A stretch of 64,000 nucleotides of DNA from JBCAXA01 sp038749025 (GCA_038749025.1 JBCDIL010000007.1:107513-171512); one strand, 5' to 3'. Counted from the stretch's first letter, positions 26,456 to 36,332 are shown. A program made the numbers and translations. Notes: generated from the letters alone by a model not told the origin.

Positions 26456-27869
26456 CGGCAAAGTCTCCAGCGAACGCTTTGTACAAGCCGACCAGAGCCG
26501 TCGCGCGGTCCGTACTGACGGTTGCCAGCTGATCCTCAAATTCGATTAATGAGCGCTCGGCATCAAGGACCGCCAGGTACGAGTCGGCGCCCGCATCGAA
26601 CCGCAGACGCGCAAGTTCGGCCGCCCGCCGGCTGTGCCCGGTTGCCGCGATCAGTGCCGCTTCCTCCCGGGTGACCGCACGATAAGCCGTCAGTGCGTTT
26701 TCCGTTTCCTCGAGTGCCAATCGCCAGGTTGCCTCGTACGTGGCCATCGCGCTGTCAACTCGGGCTTCAGCGGCGACGACACGCTGGCGAATGCGACCGT
26801 AGTCGGGCAAACGCCAGCTCAGTGACGGCGCGACTCGCCATCGCTCGGCGGCGGCGTTGCCAAACGCGGCTTCAGAGCGACCATTCCAGCCGAAATCACC
26901 GAGCAGCGTCAGAACTGGAAAAAACTGCGCTGTCTGGACACCGACGTCGGATGTTGCAGCCGCAAGTCGCCGCTCCGCAGCACGGATATCGGGCCGCCTC
27001 GCGAACCAGTCCAGCGGTTCGCCGACGGCGATTAGGCGCGGCAAGCCCGGCAACGGTTGTCGTGCTAAAAGTGTTTGCGACAACTCAGTGACCGATAGCC
27101 CAGTCAACACCGACAGGCGCTGTTCGGCTCGGGCTATCGCCGCTTCGGCCTGCGGTAGACGCGCGGCGACCGATCGCTCAACAGCTTGGGCGCGCGCGAC
27201 ATCGAGTGCGGTTCCGCGACCAGCGCGTAACGAATCTTCGAGAATCTCGACGTTGCGTTGTTGGTTGGTCAGATTGCGTTGCAGGACATCGAATCGATGT
27301 TGATCGCCGCGCCATTGAAAATAGGTCTGCGCGACCTCGGCAGTCACCGACAAACGCGCCGCGGCTAACTCGGCCTCATCGGCCTCAACCAAACGGTAGA
27401 TCTGTTCCGACTGGCGTCGCAGACTACCGAACAAATCGATTTCCCAGTTGACGTCGAATCCCGAACGGAACCGCTCGGTAATCGCCGGGCCTGGAAACGC
27501 GAACGGGTCTTCACGGGACTGTTGGTTGCGCTCACTTTCGGCAAGGAATCCCGCTGTCGGAAACCACGAGTACAGGGTGAGGCCACTCAATGCCCGCGTC
27601 TCGTCCAACGTCGCCGCAGCGATTGAGATCGTCGTATTGCGCTCGAGCGCCGTCGATATCAGCGAATCCAATTCGGCCAGCTGCATACTGGCCCACAAAC
27701 TATCCAGTTGTGCCCCATCGCGGTCGGTATCGCTTGCCAATGCGTCGGCGAACGTCTTCGGCACAGCGGCATCCGATGTGCGAACGTAATCCGGACCAAC
27801 GGTACAACCGGTACCCACCGTTATGGTCACCACTACCATCACTATGGCCCGTACGTCAGTTAGCCGCAT
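26436..27869 (-). CDS. RND efflux outer-membrane lipoprotein (OprM/NodT family)
   Basis: This 477-residue protein has a lipoprotein signal (VTITVGTGC, Cys near residue 21), followed by CTVGPDYVRT, the standard start of OprM/NodT proteins. Two repeats of long helices with beta strands form the TolC-like barrel and tunnel (QTYFQWRGDQHRFDVL; GADSYLAVLDAERSLIEFEDQLA). The ATG at 27869 overlaps the RND pump stop by 14 bp, giving a third coupled gene of a tripartite pump. An alternative ATG at 27899 would overlap more. Confidence 0.92.
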   Translation of the reverse strand: MRLTDVRAIVMVVVTITVGTGCTVGPDYVRTSDAAVPKTFADALASDTDRDGAQLDSLWASMQLAELDSLISTALERNTTISIAAATLDETRALSGLTLYSWFPTAGFLAESERNQQSREDPFAFPGPAITERFRSGFDVNWEIDLFGSLRRQSEQIYRLVEADEAELAAARLSVTAEVAQTYFQWRGDQHRFDVLQRNLTNQQRNVEILEDSLRAGRGTALDVARAQAVERSVAARLPQAEAAIARAEQRLSVLTGLSVTELSQTLLARQPLPGLPRLIAVGEPLDWFARRPDIRAAERRLAAATSDVGVQTAQFFPVLTLLGDFGWNGRSEAAFGNAAAERWRVAPSLSWRLPDYGRIRQRVVAAEARVDSAMATYEATWRLALEETENALTAYRAVTREEAALIAATGHSRRAAELARLRFDAGADSYLAVLDAERSLIEFEDQLATVSTDRATALVGLYKAFAGDFAVNVASR

Positions 27870-30800
27870 CGCCGTTACCACTGCTTGATGGGTCGTCATG
27901 GCGCGTCGCGAACCGACGAATGATGACGTAGAACACCGGCGTGAAAATCAAGCCGAACACGGTCACGCCGAGCATGCCAAAAAACACGGTCACGCCCAGT
28001 ACGTGACGAACTTCCGCGCCCGCACCGGACGCGAAGACCAACGGTATGACGCCGGCAATAAACGCGAAGCTTGTCATCAGAATCGGCCGCAGCCGGATAC
28101 GACACGCTTCGATCGCCGCCTCGGCAATCGAACGACCGGCGCGCTCCAGTTCACGCGCGAATTCCACGATGAGGATGGCGTTCTTGCAGGCCAAGCCCAT
28201 CAAAACGACCAAACCAATTTGCGTAAAGATGTTGTTGTCGAGGAACGTCGGCGGGACTGACATGGGCGGCGGCGGAATCTGGCCCATACCCAATCGCAAA
28301 CCAAAGATCAGCTCATTGACGAAGTTTAGCGCCCACGTGCCGGCCATCGCCGATAGCAAACACATCGGTACGATCAAAATCACCGTAAGCGGTAACGACC
28401 AACTCTCATAAAGTGCGGACAGGATCAGGTAAACGAAAACGATGCAAAGCGGAAAAACAAGCAGTGACGCGTTACCTTGATTGGCCTCTTGGTATGTCAA
28501 TCCCGTCCATTCAATCCCGATACCACGCGGCAAGACCGATTCCGCCAAGGCAGCGACCGTCGTTAGTGCCTGAGCCGACGACAACTGCGACGGGTCGGTT
28601 GCCCCCGACAAATCAGCCGCCGGAAAACCGTTGTAACGCACGACCGGGTCCGGCCCGAAACTCTCACGCAACGTGACGACGCTACTCACGGGAATCATCC
28701 GGCCGTCACTGTTACGGACCTTCAGTCGCGACACATCCGACACATCGTCGCGAAACCGCGCGTCGGCTTGCACGTAAACACTGTAGGTACGCCCAAACAG
28801 GTTAAAGTCATTGACGTAGGCCGAGCCTAGGTAAGTTTGCAGAGCCTCATAAACGTCGCTGAGCGCCAGGTCTTGCTCGCGGACCTTGCGTCGATCGACC
28901 ACCGCCTCGAGTTGCGGCACGTTTGACTGTGACGAGCTTAAAACGGTGGCCGGTGCGAACCCCGGCGTCTGCCGTAACACAGCCGCGAAGGCTTGGGTGG
29001 CATTGTTGAGCTCGCCGAACCCAAGACTGTCACGGTCTTGTAAGTACATCTCAACGCCCGTCGAGTTCCCGAGGCCAATGACGGGCGGTGGCATTAACGC
29101 AAAGCCAAGGCCGTCTTTAATCGCTGCAAATTCGCCGGACAAACGAGCAGCGAGTTCTTGAGCGCTCAGTTCACGTTCATCCGGCGGCGCAATGCCGATA
29201 AACATTGTCGCCATATTCGGCGTGTTGACGAACTGAATGCCGTTCAAGCCCGCAAACGCGACGACCCGTTCGACACCCGGTACAGCTATCGCCTGCTCGG
29301 TCATTTGGCGCGCCATCGCTTCTGTACGGTCGATGGTTGCCCCTTCCGGTAGCAACGCGACAGCAAACAGATACTGCTTATCTTGCGCAGGAATGAAACC
29401 GAGCGGTATTGCTCGGAAACTGGCAACAGCTACCGCTACCAACAGTAAGTAGATAATAACCAGTCGCCGGCCGCGGCCGAGGTTCTTAACAACCTGCCGA
29501 CCATAGCCCTCAGCGCCGCGATCAAACCAGCGGTTAAACGGCTTGAACAGCCAGCCCAGCAAGAATTCGATGACGCGTCCGATCCGCTGCGTTGGTGCCC
29601 CTTGAGGCTTCAACAGCACGGCCGCTAGCGCTGGCGATAAGGTGAGCGAATTAAAGCCCGATATCACGACGGCCGCCGAGATGGATACCGCGAACTGCCG
29701 ATAGAACTCACCGGTCACACCCGACAAAAAAGCGAGTGGCACGAACACCGCAACCAGAACGAGCGTAATCGCCACGATTGGGCCCGAGACCTCTTGCATG
29801 GCATCGTGAGCCGCAACACGCGGTAACTTGCCCATCTCAATATGCCGCTCGACGTTCTCGACGACAACGATCGCATCGTCAACAACAATGCCGATCGCCA
29901 GCACCAGGCCGAACAGCGTTAAGACGTTGATCGAGAAGCCGAGCAGCAGCAAAACAGCAAACGTGCCGATGACACTGACGGGCACCGCCAAAAGCGGAAT
30001 GATCGATGCACGCCACGTCTGTAGGAAAACCACGACGACCAGCACCACGAGCAAAATTGCCTCGAACAGCGTACTGATGACCGCTGTTATCGACTCGCGG
30101 ACGAAAACGGTTGGATCGTAACCGACTTCCCACTTCATGCCTGGCGGGAAGTCCTTGCCGAGTTCGGTCATCCGTTCGCGTATTGCATTTGACAAGGCGA
30201 TCGCGTTCGCGCCTGGGCTCGCGAAAATGGGAATACCGGCCGCCACCTCGTTGCTTAGCATCGCCCGCAAAGCATAGGTGTTCGCCCCAAGCTCAACCCG
30301 TGCAACGTCGCGCAACGTCGTAACGGCGCCGGGCTCGCCCGTTTTCAAGACGATGTCGGCAAACTCATCGACACTCGCCAATCGACCCTTGGTATCGACC
30401 GATAGCTGTACCACGTTGCCCGCAGGCTGGGGTGGCCCGCCGATCGTCCCTGCCGATACTTGAACATTCTGGTCGCGAATCGCCGCAACCACGTCGCCTG
30501 CCGTTAAATCTCGTGAAGCGACTTTCTCCGGGTCGAGCCAAATACGCATCGCATACTCACCCGCACCGAAAATAATCGCTTGACCCAAGCCGGGTATGCG
30601 AGCGAGCTCATCCATCACTTTGAGCTCAGCGTAATTCGACAAATAATCCGCGCTGTACTCCCCATCGGGCGCGGTGAGAAACACGACCATCGTCAGCGTC
30701 GGCGACGACTTGTCGGTCGACACGCCCAGTGCGCGAACCGCGTCGGGCAGTCGCGGCAACGCCCGCGCAACGCGGTTCTGCACCTTGACCGCCGCAAGAT

Positions 30801-31107
30801 CGATATCAGATCCACCGGCAAACGTGATTTCCATCGTTAGCGTGCCGTCGGAACTCGCTACCGATTTCATGTAAATCATGTCTTCGACGCCATTGATTGC
30901 CTCTTCCAATGGCGCGGCAACCGTTTCCGAGATCGTCGTCGGGTTCGCCCCCGGGTAGCTGGCGTTGACAACGATCGTCGGCGGTACGACCTCCGGGTAC
31001 TCGGACACCGGCAATACCGGTATCGACAGCGCACCGGCGATAACGATAAAGACCGACAACACCGTCGCCAGGACCGGCCGGTCGACGAAAACACGCGACA
31101 GGTTCAC
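27856..31107 (-). CDS. RND multidrug efflux transporter, HAE1 (AcrB/MexB-like)
   Basis: This 1083-residue inner-membrane pump has twelve helices and two large periplasmic loops. The start MNLSRVFVDRPVLATVLSVF is typical for the HAE1 family. The TM4 proton-relay aspartates are in GIVVDDAIVVVENVER (near residue 405) and the TM10 lysine in MGLACKNAILIVEFA. It is 3 bp downstream of the adaptor gene and overlaps the outer-membrane channel gene, forming a complete tripartite operon. The drug or metabolite range cannot be predicted. No TetR-type repressor lies beside it. Confidence 0.96.
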   Translation of the reverse strand: MNLSRVFVDRPVLATVLSVFIVIAGALSIPVLPVSEYPEVVPPTIVVNASYPGANPTTISETVAAPLEEAINGVEDMIYMKSVASSDGTLTMEITFAGGSDIDLAAVKVQNRVARALPRLPDAVRALGVSTDKSSPTLTMVVFLTAPDGEYSADYLSNYAELKVMDELARIPGLGQAIIFGAGEYAMRIWLDPEKVASRDLTAGDVVAAIRDQNVQVSAGTIGGPPQPAGNVVQLSVDTKGRLASVDEFADIVLKTGEPGAVTTLRDVARVELGANTYALRAMLSNEVAAGIPIFASPGANAIALSNAIRERMTELGKDFPPGMKWEVGYDPTVFVRESITAVISTLFEAILLVVLVVVVFLQTWRASIIPLLAVPVSVIGTFAVLLLLGFSINVLTLFGLVLAIGIVVDDAIVVVENVERHIEMGKLPRVAAHDAMQEVSGPIVAITLVLVAVFVPLAFLSGVTGEFYRQFAVSISAAVVISGFNSLTLSPALAAVLLKPQGAPTQRIGRVIEFLLGWLFKPFNRWFDRGAEGYGRQVVKNLGRGRRLVIIYLLLVAVAVASFRAIPLGFIPAQDKQYLFAVALLPEGATIDRTEAMARQMTEQAIAVPGVERVVAFAGLNGIQFVNTPNMATMFIGIAPPDERELSAQELAARLSGEFAAIKDGLGFALMPPPVIGLGNSTGVEMYLQDRDSLGFGELNNATQAFAAVLRQTPGFAPATVLSSSQSNVPQLEAVVDRRKVREQDLALSDVYEALQTYLGSAYVNDFNLFGRTYSVYVQADARFRDDVSDVSRLKVRNSDGRMIPVSSVVTLRESFGPDPVVRYNGFPAADLSGATDPSQLSSAQALTTVAALAESVLPRGIGIEWTGLTYQEANQGNASLLVFPLCIVFVYLILSALYESWSLPLTVILIVPMCLLSAMAGTWALNFVNELIFGLRLGMGQIPPPPMSVPPTFLDNNIFTQIGLVVLMGLACKNAILIVEFARELERAGRSIAEAAIEACRIRLRPILMTSFAFIAGVIPLVFASGAGAEVRHVLGVTVFFGMLGVTVFGLIFTPVFYVIIRRFATRHDDPSSSGNGDAAN

Positions 31108-31110
31108 CGC

Positions 31111-32295
31111 TTAGTCACTGCTCGCCGTGGTTGGCTCGTGGCTCGGGTCCATAGGAACAACCGATGGCTGGACTGGCGCACCCGGAAAGAACACCTTGCG
31201 TACACCGTTTACGATCACCTGCTCGTCACCACTCAACCCAGCGGTTACGACGCGAAGCCCGTTTACACTGCGTCCCAGCTCGACATTGCGTCGTTGCGCG
31301 GTATTGTCGCTACCAACGATGTAGACGTAACGCCGATCTTGGTCGGTTAAGATGGCAGTCTCGCGAATCAAGAGCGCGTCGTACTCGCCAGAGCCAAGCA
31401 GGCGGACCCGAGCAAACAGGCCCGGAATCAAAAAGCCATCGGGATTGGCCAATACCGCCCGACCTTGAATGGTCCCCGTCGCCGGGTCGATCCGGTTGTC
31501 GACGAAATCCATAACCCCTTCAAACGGGTAGTCGTCGTCGCCCGCCAAACCAACATGAACAGGATTGGGCACATCGCGAGAACTGGGCCGCTCACCGGCC
31601 GCTGCTTGCGCTTGGTATTTCAAATAGATGCGCTCGTCCCCTTCGAAGACGACATGGATTGGGTCGATCGACACGATACTCGTTAGCGGCGATTGCGCAG
31701 GCACAACCAGGTTGCCAGGTTCGATCAATGCCTCACCAACACGCCCGGCAATCGGTGCAACGATTCGTGTAAAGCCAAGGTCCAACTGGGCCCTGTCTAA
31801 GGCGGCTTGAGCCGCATTGAGATCCGCATTGGCTTGGCGCAACTCACCGCGGCGCTGATCAAATTCCTCAGCCGATATCGCCTGCGCCGCGGCCAGTTGT
31901 TCAGCACGCGCGAGGTCTAGCTGGGCCAGATCGCGCCGCGTAGCAGCCCGCTCGATATCCGCTTGTTGCGCTGCGACCGTCGCCCGGAACTCGCGATCGT
32001 CAATCGTGAACAGCAAGTCGCCGGCCGCAACCACCGAGCCTTCGTCGAAATGCACAGCGGCGAGATAACCCGTCACACGCGGCTGCACGATGACCGTGTC
32101 GACGGCCTGGATACGGCCGCTAAACTCATCCCACTCAATAATGGATCGCTGCTCAACGACGGCAACGTCGACACCGACTGGCGGTGGGCCGCCCGGTGGT
32201 TGCGCGCCGTTACCGCAGGCACTTACCAGGGCGGCCGCGGCCAGTACGTGGGTCAATTGCCAAGCAGCGGAACGACGTCGAACGATCGGATTCAC
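31111..32295 (-). CDS. RND efflux periplasmic adaptor lipoprotein (AcrA/MexA-like)
   Basis: This 394-residue membrane-fusion protein has a lipobox at AAALVSACGNG (Cys near residue 26). A lipoyl-like motif follows (RIQAVDTVIVQPRVTGYLAAVHFDEGSVVAAGDLLF, split around the hairpin), then a coiled-coil hairpin (QADIERAATRRDLAQLDLARAEQL) and beta-barrel domains (VFEGDERIYLKYQ). The open frame extends to 32667, but the extra ~120 residues are not adaptor-like. A GTG at 32295 places the signal peptide at the N-terminus and gives the usual length. It is the first gene of the efflux operon. Confidence 0.9.
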   Translation of the reverse strand: MNPIVRRRSAAWQLTHVLAAAALVSACGNGAQPPGGPPPVGVDVAVVEQRSIIEWDEFSGRIQAVDTVIVQPRVTGYLAAVHFDEGSVVAAGDLLFTIDDREFRATVAAQQADIERAATRRDLAQLDLARAEQLAAAQAISAEEFDQRRGELRQANADLNAAQAALDRAQLDLGFTRIVAPIAGRVGEALIEPGNLVVPAQSPLTSIVSIDPIHVVFEGDERIYLKYQAQAAAGERPSSRDVPNPVHVGLAGDDDYPFEGVMDFVDNRIDPATGTIQGRAVLANPDGFLIPGLFARVRLLGSGEYDALLIRETAILTDQDRRYVYIVGSDNTAQRRNVELGRSVNGLRVVTAGLSGDEQVIVNGVRKVFFPGAPVQPSVVPMDPSHEPTTASSD

Positions 32296-32632
32296 GTCTC
32301 GCAATGCCCCCCATCGGTACCGATCTAGCACTCGGATAGACACGAAAGAGATTCCATTTAAGTAATTTTGCCAATGTTTTATGTGCTTTATCGAAAGTAA
32401 GTTAGCACGGAAATAAACGACGCAATGCCGGGCCACGCCAACGATGGCGTTACGGTCTAGAGAAGCGCCCAGCATTACCCGGACTATACCGAATCTCGGC
32501 TGCGATTCAGCCTCCGCTGAACAGCATTTTTGCCGGCCCCAAACCGCTGTCGAGAGACCGACGCAAGGATCAAGTTTCCCCAGGCAGTGCTGGGTTTCTA
32601 TACTTCGAAGGGCATTGAGGAAGGACCGCTGT
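32296..32632. other. Non-coding spacer between efflux operon and DUF2269-like gene
   Basis: This 337-bp divergent spacer contains no credible gene: its open frames are upstream extensions of the two flanking genes in the wrong composition. An AT-rich stretch at about 32345-32420 is the likely promoter region of the efflux operon. GAGGAAGGA just before 32633 is the Shine-Dalgarno of the rightward gene. I see no clear dyad for a dedicated efflux repressor. Confidence 0.6.
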
Positions 32633-33121
32633 ATGTTGATTCGGAAACTACTCAAAATTTCCCACACGCTGGCGTCAATCGGTTTAGCCGGCGGTTTGGC
32701 GGCCTACATGGTGGCGTTAAGTGCCGCACCGGACATTAGCTCAGTCGAGGAATACGCCGCCCTGCGAAGGTCGCTCGCGTTGGTCGCGGAATGGATGATC
32801 ACGCCATCGATGGTGCTGGTACTGATCAGCGGTCTGCTCGCCCTCGCCGCGTTCACGCCGTACATGGAGGCGCCATGGGTTTGGGTGAAAGCCCTCACCG
32901 GTGTTTTGATCTTCGAAGCGACGCTCGGCAGCATCGACAAACCGGCGCAAGATGCGGCCAAGGCAGCCGCGCGGGTTGTCGCCGGTGAGCTGCCACCTGA
33001 TGCCCTAGAACGCCTGGTGCGCAACGAGTGGGGAGCTTGGTACGCTATCCTCGCGCTGTCTGCCGCGAATGTCATACTCGCCATTTGGCGGCCGCGGTTT
33101 GGCATCAAAAAATCGACGTAG
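32633..33121 (+). CDS. DUF2269-like integral membrane protein
   Basis: This 162-residue protein has four hydrophobic helices: IGLAGGLAAYMVALSA, MITPSMVLVLISGLLALAA, WVWVKALTGVLIFEAT and WYAILALSAANVILAIW. The N-terminal KLLKISHTLASIGLAGG resembles DUF2269 and related small haem-like membrane proteins, in which the His of the first helix is conserved. The function is not known. The ATG at 32633 follows a GAGGAAGGA Shine-Dalgarno. A glyoxalase gene begins 20 bp downstream and is probably in the same transcript. Confidence 0.7.
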   Translation: MLIRKLLKISHTLASIGLAGGLAAYMVALSAAPDISSVEEYAALRRSLALVAEWMITPSMVLVLISGLLALAAFTPYMEAPWVWVKALTGVLIFEATLGSIDKPAQDAAKAAARVVAGELPPDALERLVRNEWGAWYAILALSAANVILAIWRPRFGIKKST

Positions 33122-33141
33122 CGCTCGCCAGGAGATACGCC

Positions 33142-33582
33142 TTGCAATACCTACACACGATGGTCCGTGTTCGCGACCTTGACGCCTCGCTGACGTTTTA
33201 TTGCGACGCGCTCGGACTTGCCGAGACCAACCGTTATGAGAATGAGAAAGGTCGCTTTACGCTCGTTTTTCTCGCAGCCCCCGGCGATGTTGACCGCGCC
33301 TGCACCGATAATGCGCCGTTAGTTGAGCTGACCTACAACTGGGACCCAGAGGACTATCAAGGCGGCCGAAATTTCGGCCACCTCGCGTACCGAGTGGACA
33401 ACATCTACGCGACCTGCCAGAGAATGGCGGACGCGGGTGTCACGATTAATCGGCCACCGCGCGACGGTCACATGGCATTCGTACGCTCGCCCGACGGTAT
33501 CTCGATCGAACTTCTGCAAAAAGGTGAGGCACTCGCCCCGGCCGAGCCGTGGCAATCGATGAGCAATATCGGCTCCTGGTAG
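33142..33582 (+). CDS. gloA: Lactoylglutathione lyase (glyoxalase I)
   Basis: This 146-residue enzyme closely follows the E. coli GloA pattern, starting with LQYLHTMVRVRDLDASLTFY and containing ELTYNWDPEDYQGG and FGHLAYRVDN. The four metal ligands are His5, Glu62, His80 and Glu123 (ISIELLQ). It converts the methylglyoxal-glutathione hemithioacetal to S-lactoylglutathione. The start is TTG at 33142 with AGGAGA seven bases upstream; no ATG fits, and the frame to 33028 overlaps the preceding gene. A start at TTG makes the first ligand His5, as in E. coli. Confidence 0.93.
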   Translation: MQYLHTMVRVRDLDASLTFYCDALGLAETNRYENEKGRFTLVFLAAPGDVDRACTDNAPLVELTYNWDPEDYQGGRNFGHLAYRVDNIYATCQRMADAGVTINRPPRDGHMAFVRSPDGISIELLQKGEALAPAEPWQSMSNIGSW

Positions 33583-33604
33583 CGGTCGTTAACGGATCCG
33601 GCCA

Positions 33605-34036
33605 GTGGACGTCGCAGACTTCACCATTCTCGGGCTAACACTGGTATTGGCTGGCGCATCGGTTCTCGTCCACTACGAAGCACTCAGTGCGCTTAACTCG
33701 CTGCTTAATCGGCTGCATTCACCGCGAATCGCATTGCTGGTTGCGATGGGTGGCTTGCTGTTTGCCCACATCGTTGAAATCTGGCTATACGGCGGTGCGT
33801 ATGCGCTCGCAATGTCGGTATTTGAACTCGGGCAACTTGAGTATTACGCCACAACGCCGGAGTGGTACGACCCCGTGTATTTCTCGGCCATGGTGTACAC
33901 GACCGTCGGCTTCGGTGACATCGTTCCTGTCGGGCCGATGCGACTGCTTGTCGCGACCGAAGCGTTGGTCGGCTTGTCGCTAATCACGTGGTCGGCGTCC
34001 TTCGCTTTTCTACAAATGCAAAAGGTCTGGCGGTAA
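33605..34036 (+). CDS. Two-helix potassium channel-like protein
   Basis: This 143-residue protein has hydrophobic helices near residues 5-25, 42-62 and 115-138. Between the last two lies a pore loop with the selectivity filter TTVGFGDIVP, preceded by YDPVYFSAMVY. This is the ion_trans_2 pattern with the GFGD variant of GYGD, seen in many bacterial potassium channels. There is no cytoplasmic RCK or cNMP domain, so gating is not obvious. The start is GTG at 33605, 22 bp after gloA. The homotetramer assumption comes from the family. Confidence 0.85.
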   Translation: MDVADFTILGLTLVLAGASVLVHYEALSALNSLLNRLHSPRIALLVAMGGLLFAHIVEIWLYGGAYALAMSVFELGQLEYYATTPEWYDPVYFSAMVYTTVGFGDIVPVGPMRLLVATEALVGLSLITWSASFAFLQMQKVWR

Positions 34037-34303
34037 TTCGCACCGCGTCTTAGCGGACCCGCAGCCAACAACGGTGTCCGCTTGGACCGAAGGCGTCGCT
34101 GCCGGCCGACCTAGCGGGCGAATTGGCTTGTCTCGCACTGGGGCGGACCGCCACTTTGCTGCGCTGCAAAATTCTTTGAGGTGGTTTACAATCTCGCGCC
34201 GCGATCGGCGTGGCGGCTTGTAGCCAAGCGTCTGAGCCCCCATGTCTGATCGTAGTCCATCGCCGCGGCACCCCAGTGCCTGCCTCACCCCGCGGAGTTC
34301 GTT

Positions 34304-34645
34304 ATGCGCAGCCTGTTGCGTGCCAAAATCCATAAAGCCACCGTAACTGAGGCCGACGTCAGTTACGTCGGTAGCATCACGATCGACAAAGACCTCCTCG
34401 AGCGCTGCGATCTGTGGGTGGGCGAGAAAGTTCTGGTTGTGAGCAATACCTCGGGGGCCCGGTTAGAGACCTACGTAATCGAAGGCGAGCGCCATTCTGG
34501 CGTTATCTGCGTCAATGGCGCAGCCGCGCACCTCATCGGCGAGGGCGAGGAAATCATCATCATGGCGTTTCAATGGAGCGATTCGCCGATTACGCCGACG
34601 GCGATCTTGGTCGACGAAAACAACCGGTACGTGCGCGACCTTTAA
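34304..34645 (+). CDS. panD: Aspartate 1-decarboxylase
   Basis: This 113-residue pyruvoyl enzyme makes beta-alanine for pantothenate and coenzyme A. The self-cleavage site is Gly23-Ser24 in SYVGSITID. Lys9, Arg53 and Tyr57 of the active site are present (RAKIHKATVTEADV, GARLETYVIEG). It is somewhat shorter than the 126-residue E. coli protein because the C-terminal tail is missing. It lies alone after a 267-bp spacer in which I see no gene, only a possible TACAAT -10 element near 34185. Its stop overlaps the convergent DUF1304 gene in TTAA. Confidence 0.95.
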   Translation: MRSLLRAKIHKATVTEADVSYVGSITIDKDLLERCDLWVGEKVLVVSNTSGARLETYVIEGERHSGVICVNGAAAHLIGEGEEIIIMAFQWSDSPITPTAILVDENNRYVRDL

Positions 34646-35013
34646 GCCGATTGTTGCGCCCGACCGGCTAGCATCACGACGATTAGCGCGACGAGCGCCG
34701 GTAACGCTTGCGTGTACAAGATCGTGATCTTGGCAGTGAGCCCGCCGAATACGCCCGCGACGATGACGCACAGCAGAAAGAAAACCTGCACATCACGCTT
34801 GTTGGCTAGCAAGCTCCAAACGAGCCCTGCCACCAAGAACAAATTATAGAGGCCTTGATTCGCGGCTAGGACAGCGCTCGTCGCTGCTTGTTCTGCGGTC
34901 ATACCGAACGTTCTAAGGCCAATCGGTTCTTGCCAGAAAATCATCTCCAGCGCGGCAAAGGCGCAGTGCTCCAGCGCGACGAATGCCGTCAATAGTGTTG
35001 CTAGTTTACGCAC
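34642..35013 (-). CDS. DUF1304 membrane protein
   Basis: This 123-residue protein has four hydrophobic helices. Family features include FVALEHCAFAALEMIFW in helix 1, where His and Glu are conserved, and AANQGLYNLFLVAGLVW in helix 2. The function is unknown. It is 26 bp downstream of an MFS transporter gene on the same strand and may be co-transcribed. Confidence 0.82.
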   Translation of the reverse strand: MRKLATLLTAFVALEHCAFAALEMIFWQEPIGLRTFGMTAEQAATSAVLAANQGLYNLFLVAGLVWSLLANKRDVQVFFLLCVIVAGVFGGLTAKITILYTQALPALVALIVVMLAGRAQQSA

Positions 35014-35039
35014 TCGCCCTCCCTCAGAGCCGTTTAGGC

Positions 35040-36236
35040 TTACTGTGCTTCCGGCCGAACGGTGGCGCTATCAGCCGCGCGATCCCGGCGTAACAGGATC
35101 CAGCCGACGGCAACCAACAACGGCATCGGCGCTACCATCAACCACACCCAGCCAATGTAGTAGAGCACGGCGCCAGACGCCAACGACGCCGCTGCCGCCG
35201 TACCGAATACGCAGAAGTCGTTCATGGCCTGCGCCCGGTACTTTTCTTCCTCACTGTACGTCGTCGTCAAGCGAGTTGTTGACGCGACAAACAGGAAATT
35301 CCAACCGAGCCCTAGAAGCACGAGTGCCAGCCAATAGTGTCCGACCGTTTGGCCAAGCCACCCGACGGCTAGACTGACTGCGAGGGCTACGACACCGCCA
35401 AGCATAACGGCCGTCGTCCCCAAGCGCGCGATGACAGCGCCGGTCGCGAGAGACGGAAGGTACATGGCGACTACATGACTCGTAATGATCACCCCGGTGG
35501 TTGCTAATGAGTGGCCGTGATGCGCATGCATACTGATCGGCGTTGCCGTCATGACAAGGGTCATGACGCCGTATGACGCTGCCCCACCCAGCAGTGCGAT
35601 AAGAAACTGCGGCCGGCGCCATAAGGCAACGCCCCTGGCGAAGCTCGTCGGCTGGCGGTCGTAGTCGCTGAGCGGCGGCGTGCGCGGAAAAACGGCCGCG
35701 AACAACACAGAGGACATCGCCATCAGCGCTGCCAGCGTCATAAACACCCGACTACCCGTCGTGCTGACGGTCGCTGCAGCGAGAATATTGCTGAGCTGCG
35801 GACCCAGAATGGCACCGCCGATCGAACCGAACAAAACACCGCCAATCGCCATCGGCGCGCGCGCTGGGCTGACCGACTCGGCGGCGGCGAATCGATACTG
35901 CTGGGTGAACGCCAAACTGATGCCGAAGACTGTTGCGCACGCGCAAAAACTGACGAAACTACTCGCTGATGTCGCACCCGCACAGCCGAGCATCGCGAGC
36001 GATGCGATCGATGCCCCGACCATAAAGCCCCAGCGACGACCGATACGCTTCATTAGCCCGGCAGCAACAACCGTTCCAACCGCCGTGCCAACCACCATCA
36101 ACGACAACGGCAGCGTGGCGAGATCGAGCCGGGGAGACAGTTCTAGGCCGACGAGCCCACCGAGCTGAACGAGCGATACCGATCCGGAAACCGAAAAGAG
36201 CTGCGCCACAAAGAGCACAGCGAGACGTCGCCACAT
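35040..36236 (-). CDS. MFS transporter
   Basis: This 398-residue protein has twelve predicted helices and the MFS loop motif in modified form (GLMKRIGRRWGFMVGASI between TM2 and TM3). The central loop is PRTPPLSDYDRQP. The substrate is not recognisable; the overall pattern resembles drug- or metabolite-efflux-type permeases. The ATG at 36236 starts the first helix. It is followed by the DUF1304 gene and separated from the bactofilin genes by a strong terminator. Confidence 0.85.
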   Translation of the reverse strand: MWRRLAVLFVAQLFSVSGSVSLVQLGGLVGLELSPRLDLATLPLSLMVVGTAVGTVVAAGLMKRIGRRWGFMVGASIASLAMLGCAGATSASSFVSFCACATVFGISLAFTQQYRFAAAESVSPARAPMAIGGVLFGSIGGAILGPQLSNILAAATVSTTGSRVFMTLAALMAMSSVLFAAVFPRTPPLSDYDRQPTSFARGVALWRRPQFLIALLGGAASYGVMTLVMTATPISMHAHHGHSLATTGVIITSHVVAMYLPSLATGAVIARLGTTAVMLGGVVALAVSLAVGWLGQTVGHYWLALVLLGLGWNFLFVASTTRLTTTYSEEEKYRAQAMNDFCVFGTAAAASLASGAVLYYIGWVWLMVAPMPLLVAVGWILLRRDRAADSATVRPEAQ

Positions 36237-36332
36237 AAGCGCTTATCGTTGCTCAGCTGCTATCGTCGTTGCAGCATACGGACCCGCTGCCGAGTGCGCG
36301 AGCTTTACCTAAAGTCGCCAATGGTCACCCCC

